A stretch of 64,000 nucleotides of DNA, from positions 62,001 to 126,000 of the forward strand of contig NZ_QXFH01000076.1 in NCBI RefSeq assembly GCF_003581615.1, read 5' to 3'. Shown here in pieces: positions 18,949 to 28,223 of this stretch. Source of the DNA: Flagellimonas lutimaris (GTDB lineage: Bacteria; Bacteroidota; Bacteroidia; Flavobacteriales; Flavobacteriaceae). The position numbers were made by a program, and so were the translations under genes. Below the pieces are notes generated by a model. The model saw only the letters and a program-made list of their open reading frames with translations. It was not told where the DNA came from and made no database searches. The first letter of the stretch is position 1, and the number at the start of each line of letters is the position of its first letter.

Positions 18949-19635
18949 ATGGATGCCATTTATACATTTATCACGGAGCAATATATTCTTCCCTTCTACC
19001 TTATTGTTTGGTTAGTTTCCATGGCATGTTACCGCACGTATTTTGACACTCCATTAAAATATTACCCTATGTATCTTATGTACACCCTTTTAACCGAGCT
19101 ATTGGGGTATTTCATAAAATTTCACGAGGAATTCCAGGTGTTAAGTGACAGTAGGTATGATTGGTACAATGTTATCATATATAATATCTACTCAGTAATC
19201 GCCTTTATGTTTTTCTACTATATCTATTGGCAAGTGCTGCGAAATGCCAAGCATAAAAAATGGATCGTAATCGGTGCAGGGATAAGTTTGTTAAGCTATA
19301 TCATCAGCTTGTTTTTTCAAGACCCGTTCTATTCCAATCTTTATTATGCTGACCTTTTAGCCTCAATGGTATTGTTATTTAATATATGGTTGTATTATAA
19401 AGAGAAGAAGATTGAATTCAGCCCTTACCCCAAGAGATACAATTTGATGTTCTGGACCAGTTTAGGTTTAGCTGTTTTTCACATATTTTTCCCTTTTCTG
19501 ATTATTATTGGTTACGAAGCCCCAGAAATTTGGATGGAATATAATCTTAGGGATATACTATGGATTTTTATATTGTTCATGTATGGAACATTTATGATTG
19601 GAGTATTGGTGCATAAAAGAAGAGCATTTAGATAA
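18949..19635 (+). CDS. Multi-pass membrane protein, paralogue 2 of a tandem pair
   Basis: 228 residues. Same helix layout and the same motifs as the upstream gene (DTPLKYYPM, TELLGYFIK, WYNVIIYNIY, RYNLMFWTSLGLAVFH, final KRRAFR), so it arose by tandem duplication, with clear divergence. Loops differ most around residues 95-115. The 107-base spacer holds a terminator hairpin. Function unknown; integral inner-membrane protein predicted. Confidence 0.78.
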   Translation: MDAIYTFITEQYILPFYLIVWLVSMACYRTYFDTPLKYYPMYLMYTLLTELLGYFIKFHEEFQVLSDSRYDWYNVIIYNIYSVIAFMFFYYIYWQVLRNAKHKKWIVIGAGISLLSYIISLFFQDPFYSNLYYADLLASMVLLFNIWLYYKEKKIEFSPYPKRYNLMFWTSLGLAVFHIFFPFLIIIGYEAPEIWMEYNLRDILWIFILFMYGTFMIGVLVHKRRAFR

Positions 19636-19658
19636 GTTAAGAATTAGACCAAAATAAA

Positions 19659-19682
19659 AACGCCCCCAAATTGGAGGCGCTT
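19659..19682 (-). terminator. Terminator of rpsT, possibly bidirectional
   Basis: CGCCCCCAAATTGGAGGCG forms an imperfect hairpin. On the minus strand it is followed by TTTTTATTTT, so it most clearly serves rpsT; it may also stop the convergent membrane-protein transcript. Confidence 0.75.
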
Positions 19683-19705
19683 ATTATATAATGTATTGAC
19701 AAGAT

Positions 19706-19957
19706 TTACATTGCTGCAACCTTGGTCATCAATTTGCTTTTAAGGTTTGCCGCCTTATTGTTATGGATGATGTTACGCTTGGCCAATTTATCGATCATAC
19801 CAACAACAGTAGGCAACAAGGCTTCAGCAGCTTTTTTGTCTTCCTCGTTACGTAATTTTTTAATGGCATTACGCACAGTTTTGTGCTGATACCTGTTACG
19901 CAAACGTACTGCTTCGTTTCTTCTGATTCTCTTTAATGCTGACTTATGGTTTGCCAT
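19706..19957 (-). CDS. rpsT: 30S ribosomal protein S20
   Basis: 83 residues, typical S20: [20 protein letters not shown], then [14 protein letters not shown] and [15 protein letters not shown]. Binds 16S rRNA early in small-subunit assembly. It lies just downstream of two tRNA-Glu genes on the same strand and may share their transcript (36-base gap); a strong hairpin ends it. Confidence 0.96.
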   Translation of the reverse strand: MANHKSALKRIRRNEAVRLRNRYQHKTVRNAIKKLRNEEDKKAAEALLPTVVGMIDKLAKRNIIHNNKAANLKSKLMTKVAAM

Positions 19958-19993
19958 TGCTTAAATTTAATTCTTTCTAAATCCTTTTTTTTG

Positions 19994-20065
19994 TAGCCCG
20001 TAGGGGAATCGAACCCCTGTTACCAGGATGAAAACCTGGCGTCCTAACCCCTAGACGAACGGGCC
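19994..20065 (-). tRNA. tRNA-Glu (UUC), copy 2
   Basis: Reading the minus strand: acceptor GGCCCGT pairs with ACGGGCT (G-U at the end), D-arm GTCTAGGGGTTAGGAC, anticodon loop TTTTCAT giving anticodon UUC, T-arm AGGGGTTCGATTCCCCT. CCA is not encoded. It is identical in sequence to the next copy. Confidence 0.93.
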
Positions 20066-20122
20066 ATTAAATTTCAAAAACTAGGGCTAAGCCCAAATTT
20101 TAAAAGTTTCAACAACCTTTAG

Positions 20123-20194
20123 TAGCCCGTAGGGGAATCGAACCCCTGTTACCAGGATGAAAACCTGGCGTCCTAACCCCTAGACGAACGGGCC
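20123..20194 (-). tRNA. tRNA-Glu (UUC), copy 1
   Basis: Same 72-base sequence and folding as the downstream copy, with anticodon UUC. The 57-base spacer between the copies is unrelated to the tRNA sequence. Both copies are probably read from the promoter at 20219-20248. Confidence 0.93.
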
Positions 20195-20218
20195 ATTATG
20201 CTTACATAATTGCGGATG

Positions 20219-20248
20219 CAAAAATACAACTATTTTTAAGTCTTGCAA
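20219..20248 (-). promoter_or_regulatory. Promoter of the tRNA-Glu pair
   Basis: On the minus strand TTG (20248-20246) and TATTTTTG (20226-20219) are separated by 19 bases, a full match to the Bacteroidota TTG-N17-23-TAnnTTTG promoter. The first tRNA begins 24 bases downstream. Confidence 0.7.
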
Positions 20249-20275
20249 CAGTAATTTTTATTTTTTGCTTCCTGT

Positions 20276-21751
20276 TTAATAAGCCTTTGCAAACAACACC
20301 CTTTGAACAGATGGTTTTCCTGTTACTATACACTCACCATCTTCTTTTTTCGCATTCAAAGGAATGCAACGAATGGTGGCCTTGGTTTCCTCCTTTATTC
20401 TGTCCTCGGTTTCGGTTGTTCCGTCCCAATGGGCAGATACAAAACCACCTTTTTCCTCTATCACTTTTTTAAACTCATCATAAGAGTCTACTTCGGTTAT
20501 ATGGTTTTTCCTATAATCCAAGGCTTTGTTAAAGATGTTCTCTTGAATTTCGTCCATCAAAGAAACCACCTTATCCACAACATCTTCGGCCTTTACAATT
20601 TCCTTGGTCAAGGTATCCCTTCGTGCCACTTCAAAAGTTCCGTTGGCCAAATCGCGTTGACCCACCGCCAAACGTACCGGCACACCTTTCAACTCGTACT
20701 CATTAAATTTGAATCCGGGTTTATGGGTATCCCGGGTATCATATTTAACTGTAATTCCCTTACCCCTTAACTCTTTTACCAATGGGTCCACTTTTTCTGA
20801 AATGATATCCAATTGATCCAATCCTTTATAAATAGGTACAATAACAACTTGAATTGGCGCTAATTTAGGAGGAAGCACCAAACCATTGTCATCACTGTGG
20901 GTCATAACCAATGCTCCCATCAATCTGGTAGAAACACCCCAAGATGTAGCCCAAACATATTCTTGTTTACCTTCTTTGCTCGCAAACTTCACATCAAAGG
21001 CCTTTGCAAAATTCTGACCCAAAAAGTGTGAGGTACCTGCCTGTAGTGCCTTACCGTCCTGCATCAAAGCTTCAATACAGTAGGTCTCCTCCGCACCGGC
21101 AAATCTTTCACTCTCTGTTTTGGTTCCTTTTATCACAGGAACTCCCATATAATCTTCAGCAAATTCAGCATAAATATTCATCATCAGCTCAGCTTCTTCC
21201 AAAGCTTCTTCTTTGGTGGTATGCGCAGTGTGACCTTCTTGCCACAAAAATTCTGCAGTCCTAAGGAAAAGACGCGTCCTCATCTCCCAGCGCACCACAT
21301 TCGCCCACTGATTAATCTTGAGCGGTAAATCCCTGTAAGACTGCACCCATTTTCTAAACGTGTCCCATATTATGGTTTCAGAGGTTGGCCGAACAATAAG
21401 TTCTTCTTCCAATTTTGCGTCTTCATCTACAATAATACCACTACCGTCCTCCGCATTCTTTAATCTATAATGTGTAACAACGGCACATTCCTTGGCAAAA
21501 CCTTCGACATGACTTGCTTCCTTGCTCAAATAGGATTTTGGTATAAACAGCGGGAAATAAGCATTCTCATGACCGGTTTCCTTGAACATTTTATCCAATT
21601 GACCCTGCATTTTTTCCCATATGGCATACCCGTAAGGTTTAATTACCATACATCCTCTAACCCCTGAGTTTTCAGCCAAATCTGACTTAACAACTAGTTC
21701 GTTATACCATTTGGAATAATCTTCCGCTCTGCTCGTTAAATTTTTACCCAT
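20276..21751 (-). CDS. proS: Prolyl-tRNA synthetase, archaeal/eukaryotic-like type
   Basis: 491 residues, the short form without the editing insertion found in E. coli ProRS. Class II motifs are visible: motif 2 region [26 protein letters not shown], the [11 protein letters not shown] block and motif 3 [17 protein letters not shown]. An anticodon-binding domain and a C-terminal zinc-like extension follow. It charges tRNA-Pro. It is divergent from the low-complexity lipoprotein gene. Confidence 0.95.
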   Translation of the reverse strand: MGKNLTSRAEDYSKWYNELVVKSDLAENSGVRGCMVIKPYGYAIWEKMQGQLDKMFKETGHENAYFPLFIPKSYLSKEASHVEGFAKECAVVTHYRLKNAEDGSGIIVDEDAKLEEELIVRPTSETIIWDTFRKWVQSYRDLPLKINQWANVVRWEMRTRLFLRTAEFLWQEGHTAHTTKEEALEEAELMMNIYAEFAEDYMGVPVIKGTKTESERFAGAEETYCIEALMQDGKALQAGTSHFLGQNFAKAFDVKFASKEGKQEYVWATSWGVSTRLMGALVMTHSDDNGLVLPPKLAPIQVVIVPIYKGLDQLDIISEKVDPLVKELRGKGITVKYDTRDTHKPGFKFNEYELKGVPVRLAVGQRDLANGTFEVARRDTLTKEIVKAEDVVDKVVSLMDEIQENIFNKALDYRKNHITEVDSYDEFKKVIEEKGGFVSAHWDGTTETEDRIKEETKATIRCIPLNAKKEDGECIVTGKPSVQRVLFAKAY

Positions 21752-21821
21752 GTATTATAGTTTGGCACAAAACTTGTGACTTTAGTAGTGTGATGATTGG
21801 GTAAAACTAATTATTTTTAGT

Positions 21822-23135
21822 ATGTTCAACAATAAAAATTGCGCCATGTTAAAGTCTTTACTCCATAATAAATTTAGAACCTCCACCATATTGATGGTTG
21901 CCGCCCTCTTTATGGCCTCTTGTGGTTCCTACCAACAAGCTTCTTATTACGATGACGGCATTTATTCTACAAATGATCGAGTCGTTAGGGTTGAAAAGAA
22001 GAATGCCCAAGCAGTAAGGATTGAAGAACAGGAAAATAATATCTACGGGGATTATTTCGGCGAAAAAGCCAATGAATATGGTGAAATTTTGGATAGCGAA
22101 GTCTTTACGGATATTGATAGCTACTCTAGCCAAATGCCCAACGATACCATTCCTTATGGTGAACAAACCGATTACTACGCCTACAACAATAATTATAACG
22201 GAAATCCTGGATGGGGAGATAACCCTACAAGCGTTTCCATAAATGTCTACGACAATAGTTGGGGCTGGGGTGGTTATTATGGTTGGAACGACCCATGGTT
22301 GTGGAACGCCGGATGGGGATGGAACTATCCTTACTACAATTCGTGGGGATGGGGATGGAACAACCCATGGAGATACAATCGCTGGGGCTGGAATACTGGC
22401 TGGGGCTGGGCCGGAAACTTTGGCTGGGGATGGGGTTACCCATACAACAGTTGGGGCTGGGGAGGATATTGGAACCGTCCCTACTACGGAAGAGGATATT
22501 ATGGAAGAAATTATGCTTATATGTCTGGCAGAAGAGGTTATGCTTCGCGTATTCCAGGAACCACTTTATCATCAAGAACAAATGCCTATTCAAGTAGGTT
22601 CAGAAATAATAGCGGTCGTTCCAATAGAACAATAGCAAGAAACAATAATTTGGCAAGTAGAAGCTCTAGGGGTTATAGTAACCGTTCAACTGCAAGGCGG
22701 TCGGTAAGTGCCGATGCAGTTGCTAGAAATAGAAATTATAGAACAAGTAGAAGTACCCGAACTTCGCCAAATTACAACAGAAGTTCAAGGACGTACCGTT
22801 CATATGGAACATCGCCCTCCACAAGAAGCAGTAGAAGTTACAACAGAAGTAGTTCGCCTTCAACAAGAAGTTACAGAAGTTCTGGCAGAAGCACAAGAAG
22901 TTATCAATCCAGAAGCTCTGCGCCAACTAGAAATTATAGTCGTTCTTCGAGCAGGCCTAGCTCTAGAAGTTACCGCAGTAGTGGTTCTTCAAGAAGCAGT
23001 AGGTCAAGTGGAAGCTACAGAAGTTCAGGAAGCAGCTCTAGAAGCTCAGGTGTAAGCAGGTCTTCTGGATCGTCTAGATCGTCACGTTCTTCCGGCAGTA
23101 GAGGCGGAAGAGGTGGAAGAGGCGGTAGACCATAA
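21822..23135 (+). CDS. Low-complexity lipoprotein with Trp/Gly and Ser/Arg domains
   Basis: 437 residues from ATG 21822; ATG 21846 (residue 9) is an equally plausible start and leaves the signal intact. Lipobox FMASC (C34). Residues 35-135 are acidic and ordinary (VVRVEKKNAQAVRIEEQE, YGDYFGEKANEYGEILDS). Residues about 143-235 are dominated by repeated GWGW, NPW and YYG units, and 245-437 by Ser/Arg units such as RSSGS, YRSSG and TRS, ending GRGGRGGRP. The mature protein is very basic in its second half. Family relatives occur beside FadL-like genes in Flavobacteriia as I recall, without known function. It lies 38 bases before the FadL-like gene, suggesting an operon. Confidence 0.85.
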   Translation: MFNNKNCAMLKSLLHNKFRTSTILMVAALFMASCGSYQQASYYDDGIYSTNDRVVRVEKKNAQAVRIEEQENNIYGDYFGEKANEYGEILDSEVFTDIDSYSSQMPNDTIPYGEQTDYYAYNNNYNGNPGWGDNPTSVSINVYDNSWGWGGYYGWNDPWLWNAGWGWNYPYYNSWGWGWNNPWRYNRWGWNTGWGWAGNFGWGWGYPYNSWGWGGYWNRPYYGRGYYGRNYAYMSGRRGYASRIPGTTLSSRTNAYSSRFRNNSGRSNRTIARNNNLASRSSRGYSNRSTARRSVSADAVARNRNYRTSRSTRTSPNYNRSSRTYRSYGTSPSTRSSRSYNRSSSPSTRSYRSSGRSTRSYQSRSSAPTRNYSRSSSRPSSRSYRSSGSSRSSRSSGSYRSSGSSSRSSGVSRSSGSSRSSRSSGSRGGRGGRGGRP

Positions 23136-23173
23136 TTCCCATAAACCGTATTGATTAATCTAAATCATAAGAA

Positions 23174-24676
23174 ATGAAACGAATTTCAACTTTCATAATG
23201 GTATTGGCATGCACCTTCGCTAGTGCACAGACCATTGATGATGTATTGCGCTACAGCACAGAAAACCTTCAGGGAACCGCTAGGTTTCAGGCTATGGGCG
23301 GTGCATTTGGAGCATTGGGTGGCGATTTATCTGCCCTTAACATCAACCCTGCAGGTTCTGCTGTCTTTAATTTCAGTGAGATAGGCATTACCGTTTCCAA
23401 TTACCACACGAGCAATGATGCCCTTTTTGGCAACACCCTTACCAATACCACTTCCAATTCTCTTGATTTTAATCAAGTGGGCGGTGTATTTGTATTCAAT
23501 TCATCCAATGATGGCCCGTGGAAAAAAATTGCATTGGCTTTTAATTATGATATGGTACAAAATTTTGACAATGAATTTATAGCATCGGGTAATACATCCA
23601 TAGGTGTAGATAATTATTTCCTAACTTTTGCACAAGGAGAACCCTTGGGTCCCCTTCGTACTCAACAAGGAGAGTTTATCGAAGATGCCTATTTGGATAT
23701 TGGCGCCAATCTAGGTTACTCGGCCCAACAAGCATTTCTTGGTTTTCAAGCTGGGATAATAGAACCTGTTGATGACAATGACCAAAACACTTCCTATTTT
23801 TCTAATGCACAATATGCAAACGTCAACCAAAGATATTTACAAAACACTTCTGGATATAACAGCAAGTTCACATTGAATTTTGCAAGTCAATATGAAGACA
23901 ATCTTTACTTGGGAGCAACAGTAAACTTCCACAATATTTTGTATGATAGGATTTCCTACTTAGATGAAGATGGCTATGATGCCGAATCTCCTGTGCAATT
24001 TACCTCATTCGACAACTTTTTACATACAGAGGGGTACGGTTTCTCTTTTAGCTTAGGAGCGATTGCCAAATTGAATCAATCCATTCGGGTAGGCGGTAGC
24101 TACCAATCACCTACATGGTATACGCTGACAGATGATACATCGCAGCGCATCAATTCCAATTTAGCGGTATCCGATATTGACTTCATTAATTTTGGTATTG
24201 TAAACCTCTATGACGAATACAGAATAAAAACTCCTGAAAAATTTACCGGTAGTGTTGCACTTGTATTTGGACAAGACGGACTTATAAGTTTTGATTATTC
24301 TTATCAAGATATGTCCAAAGCTGAGCTCAGACCAACTTCTGACCCAAGTTTTGCCGCAGAAAACGATTTTATCGCAAGTACTTTGGGCGCTGTTAACTCC
24401 TATCGCTTAGGAGGTGAATACAGAATTGACGAAGTTAGCCTAAGAGCAGGTTACCGATTTGAGGAAAGCCCTTATGCAGATAGTGATTTTGTAGGGGACC
24501 TTAATGGTTTCTCCGCAGGTATTGGTTACAACTTTGGAGCCAGCCGTTTGGACTTAGCCTATAGTAGAACAGAACAGGATGTAAATTCCTATTTTTTTGA
24601 TGGCGGCATTGACAGCGCAGCACTGATCAACAGGATAAATAGCAACATTGCTTTAGGCTATACGCTGAAATTCTGA
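23174..24676 (+). CDS. OmpP1/FadL-family outer-membrane transport protein
   Basis: 500 residues with signal peptide ending ASAQ (residue 19). The mature start (IDDVLRYSTENLQGTARFQAMGGAFGALGGDLSALNINPAGSAVF) is the hallmark of this Bacteroidota OmpP1/FadL group. The rest alternates short aromatic beta-strands and ends LGYTLKF with the C-terminal aromatic residue expected of outer-membrane barrels. FadL relatives pass hydrophobic compounds such as long-chain fatty acids. A terminator hairpin follows; the low-complexity lipoprotein is just upstream. Confidence 0.88.
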   Translation: MKRISTFIMVLACTFASAQTIDDVLRYSTENLQGTARFQAMGGAFGALGGDLSALNINPAGSAVFNFSEIGITVSNYHTSNDALFGNTLTNTTSNSLDFNQVGGVFVFNSSNDGPWKKIALAFNYDMVQNFDNEFIASGNTSIGVDNYFLTFAQGEPLGPLRTQQGEFIEDAYLDIGANLGYSAQQAFLGFQAGIIEPVDDNDQNTSYFSNAQYANVNQRYLQNTSGYNSKFTLNFASQYEDNLYLGATVNFHNILYDRISYLDEDGYDAESPVQFTSFDNFLHTEGYGFSFSLGAIAKLNQSIRVGGSYQSPTWYTLTDDTSQRINSNLAVSDIDFINFGIVNLYDEYRIKTPEKFTGSVALVFGQDGLISFDYSYQDMSKAELRPTSDPSFAAENDFIASTLGAVNSYRLGGEYRIDEVSLRAGYRFEESPYADSDFVGDLNGFSAGIGYNFGASRLDLAYSRTEQDVNSYFFDGGIDSAALINRINSNIALGYTLKF

Positions 24677-24700
24677 AAAGGCATAAAGAAAATATACGAT

Positions 24701-24731
24701 AAAGGCTGGAAGAAATTCTGGCCTTTTTTTA
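24701..24731 (+). terminator. Terminator after the FadL-like gene
   Basis: AAAGGCTGG pairs with CTGGCCTTT (two G-U pairs) around AAGAAATT, followed by a run of seven T. Confidence 0.75.
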
Positions 24732-26171
24732 TCGAACCAAGGAAAAATGTCTCCTTACTTGTGTCGCAACCACAATACCATCGTCATCACGTTCATAATC
24801 TAGTCGAAACCAATAATCGGAAGAAGGCATATCCCTTCCATTAAAGGTTCCATCCCACCCCAAATTGGTATCTAACTGCTTTAACAATTTACCATAACGG
24901 TCAAAAATATAGACAACAGGATTGGTAAGCTCCTCCAAACCGAATACGCTCCAAGTATCGTAATAAGTATCTCCATTAGGTGTGAAAAATTTAGGATACC
25001 CTACCACAAGAAATTCAATAGGCTCCGTAATACCACAACCATTTTTATCATTGATTACAACCGTATTTACACCCGGTGGCACATCGTAAAAAATAGGGTC
25101 ATCTTGAAACTCACCGTCATTAATTGCATATTCATAATTTCCATCACCTACAGGAACAATCTCTATGTTGTAGGGGTCCGTTTGGTCACTATTTACAAAA
25201 TCATCGATTATCCTGACCTCATCCAACTCCGGAGTCCCATAAAAAGTAATTAATATATCATCGGTTACAGTGGTCCCAAATGTGGATTCTATGGTTACGC
25301 GGTAACGTCCAGAATTTGGACTGGATACCGTCAACTCGGTCTGTCCCGCACCTGTTGCAAGAACAGTCTCATAAGTACCATCATCATCCGCGTCCAATTC
25401 CCATACTATATTGGAAATACTTGGCCCAACCGGGGAATTCAATGCGCTCAAAACAATATCGGGATCTCCTTCACAAGCAACAATATCAAATCCTAAAAAT
25501 TGATCACGTAGTGTACAATCCAACGCATTATCCTGGTCTTCATCTACAGAAGTACCCGTAAAAGTTAAGATAAAATCCTCGGGTTCATCATCAAAATTTG
25601 TGTTGTAGTTGTTGATGTATAAATAGTAAACCTCTCCAGCTGTAACATTCAACCATTCATCGTAAGTATTCTGACTTCCTTTAACGAAAGGTGCCCCTTC
25701 CCTACCGTCTATAGGGTTTATCCCTATCCCAGTAAAATTAGTCTCGTTATATTCGTAATTACAGCGAATAGGTTGTGCGCTACCATCTCCAATGATGGTG
25801 CAAAAATTTTCATTGGAAGTTTCATCAAAAGGGCCATATAAGGCAAAATCCCACTCTGCCGTAATCGGGCTTCCAGGATTTACCGGTAATGACTCAATAT
25901 CAAAACCAATTTGGCCATTGGTACCTGCTCTAAACACAAACCAGCCTGTATTGTTCTCAATATTTGCAGAACTCACACTGCCTTTTTCCAAACAACCGGT
26001 CTGTGTAATTACTTCGGGGTCAAAATCATCGATATCGCCACCTCCATCGGTGGTTCCCAAAATAGGCGCATCTGCACAAACAGGTATTGCTGTTCTGCAA
26101 TCTGGGGAGTTTTGCGCGCTTACCACTTGGAATAGAAAGAAACAACAGACAGCGCTTAATAGAGCTCTCAT
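24729..26171 (-). CDS. T9SS type-B sorting-domain protein, paralogue A
   Basis: 480 residues. Signal peptide ends VVSAQ (residue 19). The N-terminal module (SPDCRTAIPVCADAPILGTTDGGGDIDDFD, then GCLEKG, WFVFRAGTNGQIGFDI, EWDFALYG) and an Ig-like region (about 240-330) are shared with the next gene. The C-terminus from FFTPNGDTYYDTW to FDRYGKLLKQL, GWDGTFNGRDMPSSDYWF and HFSLVR is the T9SS type-B (gliding-motility) sorting domain. It is exported by Sec, then moved across the outer membrane by T9SS and secreted or held on the surface. Function of the cargo is unknown; adhesion is a reasonable guess. Confidence 0.92.
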   Translation of the reverse strand: MRALLSAVCCFFLFQVVSAQNSPDCRTAIPVCADAPILGTTDGGGDIDDFDPEVITQTGCLEKGSVSSANIENNTGWFVFRAGTNGQIGFDIESLPVNPGSPITAEWDFALYGPFDETSNENFCTIIGDGSAQPIRCNYEYNETNFTGIGINPIDGREGAPFVKGSQNTYDEWLNVTAGEVYYLYINNYNTNFDDEPEDFILTFTGTSVDEDQDNALDCTLRDQFLGFDIVACEGDPDIVLSALNSPVGPSISNIVWELDADDDGTYETVLATGAGQTELTVSSPNSGRYRVTIESTFGTTVTDDILITFYGTPELDEVRIIDDFVNSDQTDPYNIEIVPVGDGNYEYAINDGEFQDDPIFYDVPPGVNTVVINDKNGCGITEPIEFLVVGYPKFFTPNGDTYYDTWSVFGLEELTNPVVYIFDRYGKLLKQLDTNLGWDGTFNGRDMPSSDYWFRLDYERDDDGIVVATQVRRHFSLVR

Positions 26172-26287
26172 AGAATTTTGGGGCTAAAGGTTATTCTATT
26201 TATAACCTGTATAACTCCTTAATTCACTGTTTTAGTATGTTTTTATCCGAAAAATTTGCAGTTAATCGATAAACGGATAAGTCTGTA

Positions 26288-28090
26288 TTATCGCCTCAAA
26301 GAAAAATGGCTTTGCAGATATTTGGCATAGGTTCTATTGCCATCATCATCCACATAGGACAATTTGAACCAATAATCCGTGGAAGGTAATGGCCTACCTT
26401 TAAAACTTCCATCCCAACCAGTGTCAAACTCCGTCATTTGTTTGATGAGTTTACCATATCGATCGTAAATGCTAACTATCGGTGAATTTAAGGTAGAAAG
26501 TCCTTCGATATGCCAAGTTTCGTTCAACACATCGCCATTGGGTGAAAAAATGGCCAAGAAGCCAACCACAACTATCTCCTCCTCAACTTCACCACAACCA
26601 TAAGGATCTCTCATGCTTACCGTATGTACTCCTGGAGCAACACCTTCAAAAACATTACTGCTCTGAAAATCATCTCCATCCATACTAAATTCATATTCCC
26701 CATAAGTTTCCGTATTGATAGTGACCGTATTGTTTACGCTCATATCCTCAATATCAATACTGGTAATAACCGGTAGATTGGATATTGCAACGGATACTGT
26801 TCGTGAGGCTTCACAAACAATTCCATTGGATTGATTGGTGACTGTCAAGGTATATTCTCCCGCTTCCGAAACCATAATGGATGGTATTTGTTCTCCTGTA
26901 CTCCATTGATAAGTGTAATTTGGATTCGGTTGCATTTCACCAATCTCGACACTTCCAACCGCTTCACAGATGACCGCTTGCTCATCAAAATTTAAAACCG
27001 GGGTTTCTATAGCGTTCAAAGTAAAACTTTGGGATGCATCATAGCAATTTGGGTTTGCCAAGGACGTGGTTCTAACATAAATAATCTCAGAACCTCCCAT
27101 TAGCCCATATTCTTTTTCCAAGGGGTTTATCCCAGCTTCAGCATCAAGCTGCGTGTTATAATAACTGACCATGAAATTATCTGGATCCATAGCTCCGAGA
27201 GCTTCCGAATTCTTGCTGTCCAATTCAAAGGTCATATTCTCCTCATAGCAAAATGTTTCATCTTCCACTATTCCAGAAATAGGTACCTCATTAAAACCAA
27301 CTTGCACATCACTTACAATATTTTCTGCAGAAGTTATAACAACAACACGATATTGACCAGAGTTTTGAACATTCAAAGTGGCACCTGTAGCACCTGAAAT
27401 CAGCTGATAACCACTTCCCGAGTCCACATACCATTCATAACCAATAGCTCCAGAGGTAGAGGCATCCAAAACCATATTTCCTCCCTCGCAAGCAGCAATG
27501 GGCGGCCCCAACAAATTGCTAACGATGAAACAATCCAAAGCACTATTGGGATAATCCACCCAAATATCTCCGGTGAACTGAATTGAAAATCCTGAATTAA
27601 TGTTACTAAAATTATTAATGAAGAGATAGTAATCCTCACCCGCTTCAACTTGAAGCCAATCCTCGTAGTGTACTGAATCCTCATCTCCCGTCGGGTCTAC
27701 TCCCACCCCTATAAAACTGGTGTTTTCGCTATTATCAAAAAAATTGCATCGGATGGGCTCTCCCAAGTAACTACAATCACTGGCACGGTATAGGGCAAAA
27801 TCCCAATCCTCGTTGCTATTATGACCAATATTGAAACCTAATTGTCCAGCTTCGGCAGTCCTAAACCGGTACCAGGCAGAATTTGATTCGATAGTACCCG
27901 TAACCGTCGGCTCTAAACACCCACTGGACGGAGCTCCATTAAAGTCATCAACACCAAAACCATTGGTGCCTCCGTTTATAGGAGTATTACTGCATATAGG
28001 AATTGCATCGACACAATCTTGGACAACCTGCGCTTCCGCAGTCTGCCAAAATATTAACAATAGTAAGGTCTTTGCGAAAAGTTTAAACAT
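26288..28090 (-). CDS. T9SS type-B sorting-domain protein, paralogue B
   Basis: 600 residues, about 120 longer than its neighbour because of an extra Ig/PKD-like segment (about 330-450, with YTYQWSTGEQIPSIMV and GEYTLTVTN). Signal peptide ends AEAQ (residue 20). The N-terminal module (QDCVDAIPICSNTPINGGTNGFGVDDF, GCLEP, WYRFRTAEAGQLGFNI, DWDFALYR) and the sorting domain (IFSPNGDVLNETWHI, YDRYGKLIKQM, GWDGSFKGRPLPSTDYWF, HFSLRR) match paralogue A. The pair is a tandem duplication of surface or secreted proteins. Confidence 0.92.
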   Translation of the reverse strand: MFKLFAKTLLLLIFWQTAEAQVVQDCVDAIPICSNTPINGGTNGFGVDDFNGAPSSGCLEPTVTGTIESNSAWYRFRTAEAGQLGFNIGHNSNEDWDFALYRASDCSYLGEPIRCNFFDNSENTSFIGVGVDPTGDEDSVHYEDWLQVEAGEDYYLFINNFSNINSGFSIQFTGDIWVDYPNSALDCFIVSNLLGPPIAACEGGNMVLDASTSGAIGYEWYVDSGSGYQLISGATGATLNVQNSGQYRVVVITSAENIVSDVQVGFNEVPISGIVEDETFCYEENMTFELDSKNSEALGAMDPDNFMVSYYNTQLDAEAGINPLEKEYGLMGGSEIIYVRTTSLANPNCYDASQSFTLNAIETPVLNFDEQAVICEAVGSVEIGEMQPNPNYTYQWSTGEQIPSIMVSEAGEYTLTVTNQSNGIVCEASRTVSVAISNLPVITSIDIEDMSVNNTVTINTETYGEYEFSMDGDDFQSSNVFEGVAPGVHTVSMRDPYGCGEVEEEIVVVGFLAIFSPNGDVLNETWHIEGLSTLNSPIVSIYDRYGKLIKQMTEFDTGWDGSFKGRPLPSTDYWFKLSYVDDDGNRTYAKYLQSHFSLRR

Positions 28091-28196
28091 AAAAGACTGT
28101 AGGTTTGGGCATTATAAAAGTACCTTGGTATTTGCCTTAACAATAATTTATGTTGTCAAACCCCTTATACCAGATGTTAAATCGGTCATTAATGTA

Positions 28197-28204
28197 TATC
28201 TTTG
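28197..28204 (+). promoter_or_regulatory. Candidate -7 box (TATCTTTG) for folE
   Basis: A perfect TAnnTTTG match 19 bases before the folE ATG, in the gap between folE and the divergent T9SS gene. The -33 region is unclear. Confidence 0.5.
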
Positions 28205-28223
28205 CTCTCCTTAAGCAATAGCT

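Noticed and set aside
19994-20194. tRNA pair as an integration hot spot or attachment site
   Set aside because: The duplicated segment is the complete tRNA with no integrase or foreign genes beside it; simple tandem duplication suffices.
22708-23055. 115-codon open frame overlapping the Ser/Arg-rich region in another frame
   Set aside because: It is a by-product of the AGAAGT-like repeats; the lipoprotein frame has the signal peptide and continuous family-like composition.
26244-26281. TATCCG ... CGGATA inverted pair between the T9SS genes
   Set aside because: Six bases with a loop over 20 bases and no T tail; not a convincing terminator or operator.
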